Of a stretch of DNA of 64,000 nucleotides, positions 24,905 to 33,019 are shown piece after piece. Within the stretch, counting starts at the first letter, position 1; every line of letters starts with the position of its first letter. The DNA lies in NCBI RefSeq assembly GCF_044197065.1, contig NZ_JBIQOI010000001.1:186001-250000 (forward strand), given 5' to 3'. Source of the DNA: Kluyvera ascorbata_C. GTDB taxonomy: Bacteria; Pseudomonadota; Gammaproteobacteria; Enterobacterales; Enterobacteriaceae. The notes under the pieces are model-generated. The model was not told the origin of the DNA. It worked only from the letters and a program-made list of their open reading frames with translations, and did not search any database. Made by a program: the position numbers and the translations under genes.

Positions 24905-25581
24905 TTTTTCGCTAACTTCCCGGCTATAAGGTCCATTTTCTCACTGGCGTTGGTCACGATACGAAACTCAACACGTTGGTTTGCCGCCTGTGATGACTCT
25001 TGAGAAAGAGGGTGGGAGGAGGATAAACCGTTTGCGGTGACGTGCTGAATCAGCCATTTTTCATTGTTCTCTACTTTGGGTAGTGACATCAGAAATTCAA
25101 GCGTGCTGCGTGTTCTGGCCTGAGACAGCTCCATATTTTTGAAGTATGCCTCTTCTTCATTTGCAGCACCTCCCCAGAACGCACTAGTATGCCCCTCAAT
25201 ACGAATCTCCTTGACGGCGTCTTTATATTTATCCGACGTCAATAAGGCGATATATCGGGGGAAAAATGCTTCGAGTACCTGTCTGAAACGGGGTCGCAAC
25301 TCAGATGAACCTGTGGCAAAAAGAACGGAAGGATCGTTAAAACGAATCGTCATATCACCCAGAATTTCAGCGTTCCATTGCTTGAGATCTTTTGCAAATT
25401 CCTTTTGTAGCGCTAACTGCAGATCCCGCTTGGTGACTTCATACTCTTTTACGACGAGTGTGGTCGTCTGCTCTACGCGGAGCATAAATGCCGCCGTGAG
25501 TAACATAAACACCATCATGAGGCCTGTCATGAGATCGGCCAGCGGTATCCAGTAAGATTGGTTGTTCTGTTCGTATTCCAT
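24901..25581 (-). CDS. zorB: ZorB-like MotB/OmpA-domain stator protein
   Basis: 226 residues. One N-terminal transmembrane helix (about 15-35, PLADLMTGLMMVFMLLTAAF) carries an Asp at residue 16, the position of the ion-carrying Asp in MotB and ZorB. A coiled segment (40-75) follows, then an OmpA/MotB peptidoglycan-binding domain (about 85-215: FATGSSELRPRF, IRIEGHTSAFWGG, ELSQARTRSTLEFL, ANQRVEFRI). In Zorya the ZorA5-ZorB2 motor sits in the inner membrane, anchors to the cell wall and senses phage entry. It starts seven bases after the zorA stop. Confidence 0.8.
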   Translation of the reverse strand: MEYEQNNQSYWIPLADLMTGLMMVFMLLTAAFMLRVEQTTTLVVKEYEVTKRDLQLALQKEFAKDLKQWNAEILGDMTIRFNDPSVLFATGSSELRPRFRQVLEAFFPRYIALLTSDKYKDAVKEIRIEGHTSAFWGGAANEEEAYFKNMELSQARTRSTLEFLMSLPKVENNEKWLIQHVTANGLSSSHPLSQESSQAANQRVEFRIVTNASEKMDLIAGKLAKK

Positions 25582-25588
25582 AATGTTC

Positions 25589-26896
25589 TCAAGTCGCGGA
25601 CGCGATTCTCACCACTTCTTTTAAGCGCTCGGTTAATGGGGTGTAGTCGGCGACAAATTTTTCAGACAATGAAGCAAGCTGCCTGCCCAATGTCTCAAGG
25701 CTCTTCGTTAACTCTTCCTGCAAACCGGTATCCAGCGCAACGACGCTTTGGTGGATTTTATCCATGGACTGTGTCAGGCCGGTATTCACTTCCGTTTGAG
25801 ATTTATTGATTGTGTCAATCAGCAGACTTTTTAGAGCGGCGTTAAAGGATTGGCTATGAGAACTAAAATCTTTAACCATTAGGCCTAAATCATCCTGAAT
25901 TTTTGCGACGCCCAGAGCCATTGCCTCTGTCATTTCATCAATTTTACGAGAGAATTGAGGGGTAACCTCTTTCATCTGCAACAATACTTCGCCCATTGCG
26001 CGTTGAGATTGGTCAATTTCCTGATGCTGATGAGCAAGGCCCATGAGTGTTTCTTCTAATGCTTCTGCGGTGTGCGCAAAGCTGGCTGCTTTATCAATAA
26101 ATGATGCGAGTCCGTTTGATGCATCTTTAAGATCATCCGCAGATGATTTTTGTAGCAACTGCAGTTTATCGAGCTCATCTTTATATTGTTGCTGCCATAT
26201 GACCAATTTTTCGACACTTTGGTTTAGGTATTTAAAATTGTCCCCAAACTGCTCGTTAATTTGCGAATTAAAATCACTAATGACTTCTCTTAGCGCTTCA
26301 ACAAGATTACGTGAACCATCTTCGGCCATTTTTTGGGAGAAAGTATCAAAAGCATTGCGCAGAGAACGAAGCTCATCCACTTGCTCCTGTCGCATGAGTT
26401 TCATCTGCGTGAGAAGACTACTATCTTCATTACCTGCAAGGCTCTGCTGGAGTGCATAGGTAGCGGCAACGACATCATCCAGGCTGGCGGCTTTTGGGGC
26501 TCCTGCTTTTTGCGGCAGTGGACGTTTTTGGAAATAGTGTCTTGCACGGATCAGCAGTGAACCAGCAACGCCACTAAGGGAGGCAAGAAATGCAGTTTTA
26601 ACCCCTTCAAGCAGATGAGGGACGCTTTCAGCAACGTTCGTTGAATCGAAATGCAGCAGTGAGTGTGCAATACCCGTAAAGCAACCAAGAATACCGATGG
26701 TGGTTAAAATCTCCGGGCCGTGGACAATGGCAAATCTATCAAAGCGGATGAGGGTAAAGAATAAAACCAGGGTAATATTTACCAGGACAAAACAGTTTGT
26801 TATTGGATCTGAAACAATTGTACTGAAAGTACTCGGTTCAGCTGCGGACGCTACGAAGGGTAAGCATAATAATGCAAAGGATAATATTTTTTTCAT
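25589..26896 (-). CDS. zorA: ZorA-like MotA/ExbB proton-channel protein with long coiled-coil tail
   Basis: 435 residues. Hydrophobic segments at about 4-19, 33-50, 63-80 and 98-117; the last two (TTIGILGCFTGIAHSLL and EGVKTAFLASLSGVAGSLL) have the MotA/TolQ/ExbB channel pattern. Residues about 125-435 are a long, mostly helical cytoplasmic tail rich in Gln, Glu, Lys and Ser with heptad-like spacing. This is the ZorA architecture; the tail is shorter than in type I ZorA, in agreement with type II. First gene of the three-gene operon. No clear ribosome site before the ATG. Confidence 0.8.
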   Translation of the reverse strand: MKKILSFALLCLPFVASAAEPSTFSTIVSDPITNCFVLVNITLVLFFTLIRFDRFAIVHGPEILTTIGILGCFTGIAHSLLHFDSTNVAESVPHLLEGVKTAFLASLSGVAGSLLIRARHYFQKRPLPQKAGAPKAASLDDVVAATYALQQSLAGNEDSSLLTQMKLMRQEQVDELRSLRNAFDTFSQKMAEDGSRNLVEALREVISDFNSQINEQFGDNFKYLNQSVEKLVIWQQQYKDELDKLQLLQKSSADDLKDASNGLASFIDKAASFAHTAEALEETLMGLAHQHQEIDQSQRAMGEVLLQMKEVTPQFSRKIDEMTEAMALGVAKIQDDLGLMVKDFSSHSQSFNAALKSLLIDTINKSQTEVNTGLTQSMDKIHQSVVALDTGLQEELTKSLETLGRQLASLSEKFVADYTPLTERLKEVVRIASAT

Positions 26897-27361
26897 TATG
26901 ATAAAAATTGCTGAGTTTAAGGGTAAATAGCCCCTAATGGGTTACTTATGATTTTTAATAGCATAATACTCGCTGTTATTCTTCATTTTTGCGATATTGT
27001 GGCATCCTCTTGATATTATCGTTTTTATGTCAGATGGCCTATGCCAACCGGCAACTGGACTCCGGCAATGTAACCATATATTCAAACTTTCAGTTGGTTA
27101 TTTGCGAGTTATTTACCTAATGTAAATTTTGTTTGGATGGTTATGTTAATTTTTATTGAATAGGGCAGTATCATCGTAATGAGTTTACACTCGCATATTT
27201 ATATTTGTCTAATGAATGATCCTCATGGGGAAAACTAAATAATTTAGTATGGTTATTATGTCGGTGTCGAATTATTCGGTGCAGGATCATTTTTCCATTT
27301 TCAGGGATTAAGAATGGTGTGGAGGTGTTAACGAACGGATAGAGGAGGGAAGAGTGGTAAG
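26897..27361. other. Gap between the Zorya-like operon and tRNA-Arg
   Basis: 465 bp of AT-rich DNA with no supported gene, integrase fragment or hairpin terminator. The zorA promoter must lie in the left part. By eye I find no second copy of the tRNA 3' end here or further left in the accessory block, so no attachment-site pair is seen. Confidence 0.5.
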
Positions 27362-27433
27362 TGTCCCCTGCAGGAATCGAACCTGCAACTAGCCCTTAGG
27401 AGGGGCTCGTTATATCCATTTAACTAAGGGGAC
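27362..27433 (-). tRNA. argW: tRNA-Arg, anticodon CCT, without encoded CCA
   Basis: The minus strand gives a full cloverleaf: acceptor GTCCCCT / AGGGGAC, anticodon loop CTCCTAA with anticodon CCT, and T-arm GCAGGTTCGATTCCTGC. It matches E. coli argW, which reads rare AGG codons, and like argW it neighbours yfdC. After the discriminator A the DNA reads CTT instead of CCA, so the 3' CCA must be added by the CCA-adding enzyme. E. coli argW is a known integration site for prophage KpLE1, so an altered 3' end may be a recombination scar. Confidence 0.93.
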
Positions 27434-27509
27434 AAAGTGGCGCCGAGTATAGCGTTTTTTGTCCCCAGGGGTAAGTATATCGCTGTTTAACTGCTCAAAC
27501 CGTCGCCAC

Positions 27510-28451
27510 TCAAGGATGATTCTTTTCACCTTTTTGCTTTATTTCGTTCTGTTCTGCTTGTAAACGCGCTTTTTCCTTACGCGCATTGCTCATATCGTTG
27601 CGAATCTGCGCATGGCTCATCAGGGCGAAAATAAACGTCCCGCCACAGATATTGCCTGCAAGGGTTGGCAGGGCGAAAGGCCAGATAAAATCACTCCAGT
27701 GCAGCGTGCCGCTGAAGACCAGATAGAGTATTTCGACTGAACCGACAACAATATGCGTGGTATCACCCAGCGCGATAAGCCACGTCATGAGGATAATGAC
27801 CACGATTTTTGCCGCCCCGGCAGAGGGAAACATCCAGACCATCGTCGCGATCAGCCACCCTGATATAATGGCGTTTGAAAACATCTCTGTCGGGTTATTC
27901 TTCATCACGTCCATGCCGATTTTGGTGAAGGCATCGCGCGTCGGTTCATCGAAAATAGGCATGTACTCAAATGCCCATGCTGCGATGCCCGTTCCGATAA
28001 TATTTCCAAGAAGCACTACGCCCCAGAGCCTCATCAGTAAACCAATATTCCCCAGGGTAGGTTTTTGCATCACGGGCAGTACGGCGGTGACGGTATTTTC
28101 GGTAAAAAGCTGCTGGCGGGCCATAATGACGATGATAAAACCGAAGGTATAGCCAAGGTTCTCAAGCAGAAAACCGCCGGGTACACCATCGAGCTGAACA
28201 TGAAAAATACCTTTCGCGAGCAACGATGCACCCATCGATAGCCCCGCGGCGATGGCAGACCAAAGCAACGCCATCGCATCGCGTTCCATCTCCTTTTCGC
28301 CCTCCTGGCGAATATGTTCATGAATCGCCATGGCGCGGGAAGGGAGCCGCTCTTCATCTACCTCGATTTTTTTCCCTTGCTGTTTTTCTTCGCTTTCTAC
28401 TGCTAAGTCATCATGGTGGTGACCCATGGTCTCTTTTTTGATTTCATCCAT
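27510..28451 (-). CDS. yfdC: Formate/nitrite-transporter-family membrane protein YfdC
   Basis: 313 residues, close to E. coli YfdC (310). A hydrophilic N-terminus of about 60 residues (HHHDD, KKIEVDEERLPSRAM) is followed by six transmembrane helices of the FNT fold (SAIAAGLSMGASLLAKG, LGYTFGFIIVIMARQQLFTENT, GVVLLGNIIGTGIAAWAF) and a charged C-terminal tail. FNT proteins form pentameric anion channels for formate, nitrite or hydrosulfide; the YfdC substrate is not known. It lies next to argW and divergent from mlaA, as in E. coli. Confidence 0.9.
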   Translation of the reverse strand: MDEIKKETMGHHHDDLAVESEEKQQGKKIEVDEERLPSRAMAIHEHIRQEGEKEMERDAMALLWSAIAAGLSMGASLLAKGIFHVQLDGVPGGFLLENLGYTFGFIIVIMARQQLFTENTVTAVLPVMQKPTLGNIGLLMRLWGVVLLGNIIGTGIAAWAFEYMPIFDEPTRDAFTKIGMDVMKNNPTEMFSNAIISGWLIATMVWMFPSAGAAKIVVIILMTWLIALGDTTHIVVGSVEILYLVFSGTLHWSDFIWPFALPTLAGNICGGTFIFALMSHAQIRNDMSNARKEKARLQAEQNEIKQKGEKNHP

Positions 28452-28738
28452 CGCGGTGGTCCTGAATAAGCACGTATAGCCTAAGCGTAGCGGGTTACAG
28501 GCAATGCAGGTTTGGCGCTATTCTGAAATACTGGCACTACTGTATAGATTTAATTGGGTTAGGCGGGCAAAGCGCGCCACAGCCCTGTCTTTACCAGGCT
28601 ATGATAAAATCAACAAAACTTGGCTATATAGACATCGTCCGATGGGCTGTTACAATCGCTCACATCTAAACAGGCGGATACGTAAACGTGCCGCATGGAT
28701 GGCAATCAGCGATAGCCATAATCAACAGGGAGACATTT

Positions 28739-29494
28739 ATGAAGCTTCGCCTGTCGGCGCTTGCGCTCGGGACGACACTGCTGGTGGGCTGTGCGAGTTC
28801 CACTACTGAACAGCAGGGGCGTTCAGACCCCTTCGAAGGCTTTAACCGCACGATGTACAGCTTCAACTTCAACGTGCTGGATCCTTATGTCGTTCGTCCA
28901 GTGGCTGTAGCCTGGCGTGACTATGTTCCTCAACCGGCGCGTAATGGCCTGAGCAATTTCACCAGTAACCTGGAAGAGCCAGCAACCATGGTGAACTACT
29001 TCTTACAGGGCGACCCGTATCAGGGGATGGTTCACTTTACTCGCTTCTTCCTCAACACCATTCTGGGGATGGGCGGCTTTATTGATGTGGCCGGTATGGC
29101 TAACCCGAAACTGCAGCGCGTTCAACCGCACCGTTTCGGCAGCACGCTGGGCCATTATGGCGTGGGGTATGGTCCGTACCTGCAATTGCCGTTCTACGGA
29201 AGCTTCACGCTGCGTGAAGACGGTGGTGACTTTGCAGATACCACCTATCCGGTTCTTTCCTGGTTAACCTGGCCGATGTCTATTGGCAAGTGGATGGTGG
29301 AAGGGGTAGAAACGCGTGCCCAACTGCTCGACTCTGATGGCCTGCTGCGTCAATCTTCCGATCCGTACATTATGGTGCGTGAAGCCTACTTCCAGCAGCA
29401 TGACTTTACCGCCAACGGCGGCAAGCTGAAGCCTGAAGAGAACCCTAACGCTCAAGCGATTCAGGATGATCTGAAGGATATCGATTCTGAATAA
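28739..29494 (+). CDS. mlaA: Outer-membrane lipoprotein MlaA (VacJ), phospholipid retrograde transport
   Basis: 251-residue lipoprotein that removes mislocalised phospholipids from the outer leaflet of the outer membrane and passes them to MlaC, keeping lipid asymmetry. Lipobox LVGC puts the acylated Cys at residue 18. VacJ motifs: DPFEGFNRTMYSFNFNVLDPYVVRPVA and FFLNTILGMGGFIDVAG and RFGSTLGHYGVGYGPYLQLP. Length equals E. coli MlaA (251 aa). AGGGAG precedes the ATG at 28739. Confidence 0.96.
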   Translation: MKLRLSALALGTTLLVGCASSTTEQQGRSDPFEGFNRTMYSFNFNVLDPYVVRPVAVAWRDYVPQPARNGLSNFTSNLEEPATMVNYFLQGDPYQGMVHFTRFFLNTILGMGGFIDVAGMANPKLQRVQPHRFGSTLGHYGVGYGPYLQLPFYGSFTLREDGGDFADTTYPVLSWLTWPMSIGKWMVEGVETRAQLLDSDGLLRQSSDPYIMVREAYFQQHDFTANGGKLKPEENPNAQAIQDDLKDIDSE

Positions 29495-29510
29495 CGAATC
29501 GGTGGCAATA

Positions 29511-29543
29511 AAAAAGGGTGAACAGCATGTTCACCCTTTTTTT
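29511..29543. terminator. Bidirectional terminator between mlaA and fadL
   Basis: AAAAA, stem GGGTGAACA / TGTTCACCC with loop GCA, then seven T. It ends both convergent genes. Confidence 0.92.
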
Positions 29544-29557
29544 ATGTTGGCTAACTA

Positions 29558-30865
29558 TCAGAAGCGATAATTGAAGTTAGTACCGAACAGCCAGGCTTTA
29601 CCTTCGGATTTGAAGGTGTAGTCGCCTTCTTTAATGGTTACGTCCTGACCGTGCATATAGGATGCGCCAAAGTCGAGGGAAGCGTCATCGTTAAAGGCGT
29701 AGGTTGTACCTGCGCTAATCCAGAAGCGGTCCTGGTCCGGGATAGAGATTGAACGGTTATCTGCTGGAACCGGGCTATCGTCAAATGCGATACCGGTACG
29801 GAAGGTCCAGTTCTTATCGTAGTAGTAGGTGGTGCCCAGCGCGATGCGGTAAGCATCTTTAAAGCCTTCTTCTTTATAGAAGAGCTGCTGGCCGTTAGAA
29901 CCGGTAGCTTTCAGCTCCTGGAACTGGCTCCAGCTGGTATAGGCGATGCTGTAATGGATAGCCCACTGCGGATCGACGCGGTTATAACCCGAGACTTCCC
30001 ACATTTCAGGCAGGTTCAGCGTCAGAGAACCTGGGACAGTTCTGCCGTCAGTGCCGAATGGCAGGCCAGAAATGTTTTGCGATGCAGCAAAATTATTCAT
30101 CTGACTGGTGATTGAGCTCTTATAATCGCCATCAAAGTCAATTTTGACCTCGGAACGATAGGTCAGACCCCAACGGTTGTTCTTATCCAGCTCATAAAGG
30201 ATACCGGCGTTCCAGCCGTAACCCCACTCATCGCCTTTAAGGTGTGCAATTTGGGAATCCGCACTTGACATGCCTGTTGGGAAAGGTAATGGCAGTGAAC
30301 CAACAGTAGATGCCAAATCGCCGGCATAACGCTCAATTTTCGCTTTTGCATAAACCGCATCAAAGCCGAGACCGAAGCTCCAACTGCTGTTCAGGCGATA
30401 AGCACCGCTCAGGTTCAGGTTTGCTGTTTGCAGGTCGGTTTTACCACCATATGCGCCTGCCGCGTAGTTATCGTTAAACTCAGTTGCAAGACCGTAGTTA
30501 GAGGTTATAGAAGCTCCCCAACCAAATTGATCGTTAATTGGCATAACGAAGTGAACGTTAGGTACCCAGGCTGTAGGTGCGATGTTATCTGCGCTAGTGC
30601 CTGGTTGTTTACCTTTAATATTTACATCCGGATCGATAAACACCGCACCGATAGAAAACTCCGGGCGGTCGAACATCATAATCAGCGCTGGGTTACGGCT
30701 AGCATTACCCGCATCATCTGCGATAGCACCTTCGCCGGAATAGGCACGGCCCAGACCAGAGGCTGAAAATTCATTAAGCTGGAAGCCTGCTGACCAGGCT
30801 TGAGTTGAAACAAGTGCCACTGCGACAGCAAGAGCAGACTTCGTATAACGGGTTTTCTGGCTCAT
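29558..30865 (-). CDS. fadL: Long-chain fatty acid outer membrane transporter FadL
   Basis: 435-residue, 14-stranded outer-membrane barrel taking up long-chain fatty acids; also a phage T2 receptor in E. coli. Signal peptide about 1-25 (SQKTRYTKSALAVAVALVST..., cut after WSA), N-terminal hatch GFQLNEFSASGLGRAYSGEGAIADDAGNASRNPAL, and a C-terminal aromatic end FNYRF. It is about 11 residues shorter than E. coli FadL (446 aa), mostly in the variable surface loop around residues 185-210. ATG 30865 is preferred over 30871 because GAGG is then correctly spaced. Two FadR-like sites and a CRP site lie upstream. Confidence 0.95.
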   Translation of the reverse strand: MSQKTRYTKSALAVAVALVSTQAWSAGFQLNEFSASGLGRAYSGEGAIADDAGNASRNPALIMMFDRPEFSIGAVFIDPDVNIKGKQPGTSADNIAPTAWVPNVHFVMPINDQFGWGASITSNYGLATEFNDNYAAGAYGGKTDLQTANLNLSGAYRLNSSWSFGLGFDAVYAKAKIERYAGDLASTVGSLPLPFPTGMSSADSQIAHLKGDEWGYGWNAGILYELDKNNRWGLTYRSEVKIDFDGDYKSSITSQMNNFAASQNISGLPFGTDGRTVPGSLTLNLPEMWEVSGYNRVDPQWAIHYSIAYTSWSQFQELKATGSNGQQLFYKEEGFKDAYRIALGTTYYYDKNWTFRTGIAFDDSPVPADNRSISIPDQDRFWISAGTTYAFNDDASLDFGASYMHGQDVTIKEGDYTFKSEGKAWLFGTNFNYRF

Positions 30866-30871
30866 GACCAT

Positions 30872-31237
30872 AACCTCATTGAGTTATTTTTATACAAACA
30901 ATGTTACATGTAGTAACAGAAGCGCGAAGTGTAGGGGCTGGACTACAACAGAGAAATCAGACCAGTGACGAGAGTATAGGTCTGACCAGATGGTATGTTG
31001 CAATATTGTTTATTAAGTTTTTCAAAGATGTTGTTTAAAACGAGATCTGGTTGGCAAAAATGCGGGGATGGTCATAGGGTATGAAACACCAATTTTGTTT
31101 TAGATCATTTTTAATTGTGATTTCGGTCACTTAAGGGGTTAGATCACATTATCGACTGGAGGCGTAAAGCAGGCGGACGTAAAATAGGCTCATCGTTTAT
31201 CTGGCACCTTGAGTGCACAAAACAGAGGAAATCTACA
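30872..31237. promoter_or_regulatory. fadL / yfcZ divergent control region with FadR and CRP sites
   Basis: 366 bp without a gene. FadR site 1, ATAGGTCTGACCAGATG at 30976-30992, matches the core TGGTCNGACCAG at 11 of 12. A second, partial site CAGACCAGTG lies at 30958-30967. A CRP box TGTGA-N6-TCACT lies at 31116-31131, 250 bp from fadL and 107 bp from yfcZ. Repression of fadL by FadR at two downstream operators and activation by cAMP-CRP are known in E. coli. Confidence 0.7.
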
Positions 31238-31522
31238 ATGAGCAAATGTAGTGCTGATGAAACCCCAGTTTGCTGCTGCATGGACGTGGGTACCATTATG
31301 GACAACTCCGACTGCACAGCCTCTTACAGCCGTGTGTTCGCAAACCGTGCTGAAGCTGAAGAGACGCTGGCGGCGCTGTCAGAAAGAGCGCGTAACGTAG
31401 AATCTGAACCGTGCAAAATCACTGCAAACTTCAAAGACGTTGAAGGCGGTGTGCAGCTGGATATTGATTTTGTCTTCGCTTGCGAAGCAGAAACGCTGAT
31501 TTTCCAGCTGGGCCTGCGCTAA
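31238..31522 (+). CDS. yfcZ: YfcZ/YiiS family small protein
   Basis: 94 residues, same length as E. coli YfcZ. Cys-rich N-terminus (SKCSADETPVCCCMDVGTIMDN) and a conserved end FACEAETLIFQLGLR. No membrane segment. The biochemical role is unknown; the Cys cluster could bind metal, but this is not shown. AGAGGAAATCTACA precedes the ATG. Conserved location between fadL and fadI. Confidence 0.93.
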   Translation: MSKCSADETPVCCCMDVGTIMDNSDCTASYSRVFANRAEAEETLAALSERARNVESEPCKITANFKDVEGGVQLDIDFVFACEAETLIFQLGLR

Positions 31523-31551
31523 TCACGTCTTTCGTACAACGGCTTTAAATA

Positions 31552-31584
31552 ACGCCCCTGTTACCCGCGTAACAGGGGCGTTTT
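31552..31584 (+). terminator. Terminator of yfcZ
   Basis: Thirteen-base stem ACGCCCCTGTTAC / GTAACAGGGGCGT with loop CCGC, then TTT. Confidence 0.9.
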
Positions 31585-31664
31585 CTTTTGTTCTCAGTGT
31601 GTTTTAGCTCTCAATTTTTTCTCTCCCCGATTGGCTAAGTGTAATAAATTAGTTAAAACTGTTA

Positions 31665-31681
31665 TCAGGTCAGACCACTTA
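31665..31681. promoter_or_regulatory. FadR operator upstream of fadI
   Basis: TCAGGTCAGACCACTTA contains AGGTCAGACCA, matching the FadR core TGGTCNGACCA at 10 of 11. It lies 28 bp before the fadI start. Repression of fadIJ by FadR in the absence of fatty acids is known in E. coli. Confidence 0.7.
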
Positions 31682-31708
31682 GATTTATTTCTTTAACAGG
31701 GGAGAGTT

Positions 31709-33019
31709 ATGAGTCAGGCGTTACCGCTTATCACCCGCCAGGGCGATCGCATTGCTATAGTCAGTGGATTACGTACCCCGTTTGCCCGACAGGCGACCGC
31801 GTTTCACGGCGTGCCGGCCGTCGACCTCGGTAAAATGGTCGTGGGCGAAATGCTGGCCCGAAGCGAAATCTCCCCTGAAGTTATCGACCAGTTGGTATTT
31901 GGCCAGGTGGTGCAGATGCCCGCTGCGCCAAATATCGCCCGTGAAATCGTGTTGGGTACCGGTATGAACGTGCATACCGATGCCTACAGCGTCAGCCGTG
32001 CCTGCGCAACCAGCTTCCAGGCGGTGGCGAACGTAGCCGAAAGTCTGATGGCCGGGACGATTCGCGCCGGCATTGCGGGCGGAGCCGATTCTTCTTCTGT
32101 TCTGCCCATTGGCGTTAGCAAACAGCTGGCGCGCACGCTGGTGGATGCGAATAAAGCTCGCACTCTCGGTCAAAAACTCAAACTCTTCTCTCGTCTACGT
32201 TTGCGTGACCTGATGCCGGTACCACCGGCCGTCGCGGAGTATTCTACCGGATTGCGGATGGGCGACACCGCGGAGCAGATGGCGAAAACCTATGGCATCA
32301 CGCGTGAGCAACAGGATGCGCTGGCGAACCGTTCGCATCAACTGGCGGCACAGGCCTGGGCGGAAGGGAAACTGAACGATGAGGTCATGACGGCCTACTC
32401 GCCGCCGTACCGTAATCCGCTAGAGCAGGACAATAATATTCGCGCAAACTCTACGCTTGCCGACTACGCCAAACTGCGCCCCGCATTTGACCGTCAGCAC
32501 GGAACGGTAACCGCGGCGAACAGTACGCCGTTAACCGACGGCGCGGCAGCGGTTATCCTGATGACGGAATCCCGTGCTAAAGAGCTGGGGCTGGTGCCGT
32601 TGGGCTATCTGCGCAGCTACGCTTTTACTGCCATTGACGTCTGGCAGGACATGCTGCTGGGCCCGGCCTGGTCAACGCCGCTGGCGCTGGATCGCGCAGG
32701 GTTGACCTTCGCCGATCTGACGCTTATCGACATGCATGAAGCTTTTGCCGCGCAGACGCTGGCCAACATTCAGTGCCTAGCGAGTGAAAAATTCGCGCGT
32801 GAAGTCCTCGGGCGCAGCCACGCCACGGGCGAGGTTGATGAAAGCAAATTCAACGTCCTGGGTGGGTCAATCGCTTACGGTCACCCATTTGCGGCGACGG
32901 GCGCACGCATGATCACCCAAACGCTAAATGAACTGCGTCGTCGCGGTGGTGGCTTCGGGCTGGTGACCGCCTGTGCGGCAGGTGGACTCGGTGCGGCAAT
33001 GGTTCTGGAGGCAGAATAA
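31709..33019 (+). CDS. fadI: 3-ketoacyl-CoA thiolase FadI, beta subunit of the anaerobic beta-oxidation complex
   Basis: 436-residue thiolase splitting 3-ketoacyl-CoA with CoA into acetyl-CoA and a shortened acyl-CoA. Nucleophilic Cys99 in SVSRACATSFQA, the His region IDMHEAFAAQ and GGSIAYGHPFAATGAR, and the second active Cys in VTACAAGGLGAAMV are all present. Same length as E. coli FadI. It forms the alpha2-beta2 complex with FadJ, working anaerobically and on medium-chain substrates. GGGGAG ribosome site; its stop overlaps the fadJ start (TAATG). Confidence 0.97.
   Translation: MSQALPLITRQGDRIAIVSGLRTPFARQATAFHGVPAVDLGKMVVGEMLARSEISPEVIDQLVFGQVVQMPAAPNIAREIVLGTGMNVHTDAYSVSRACATSFQAVANVAESLMAGTIRAGIAGGADSSSVLPIGVSKQLARTLVDANKARTLGQKLKLFSRLRLRDLMPVPPAVAEYSTGLRMGDTAEQMAKTYGITREQQDALANRSHQLAAQAWAEGKLNDEVMTAYSPPYRNPLEQDNNIRANSTLADYAKLRPAFDRQHGTVTAANSTPLTDGAAAVILMTESRAKELGLVPLGYLRSYAFTAIDVWQDMLLGPAWSTPLALDRAGLTFADLTLIDMHEAFAAQTLANIQCLASEKFAREVLGRSHATGEVDESKFNVLGGSIAYGHPFAATGARMITQTLNELRRRGGGFGLVTACAAGGLGAAMVLEAE

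Noticed and set aside
27250..27312. Possible 20-codon peptide between zorA and tRNA-Arg
   Set aside because: No ribosome site and no similarity I recognise; chance frame in AT-rich DNA.
28504..28809. 101-codon frame upstream of and overlapping mlaA
   Set aside because: Overlaps the mlaA signal peptide region in another frame, is very basic, and has no ribosome site.
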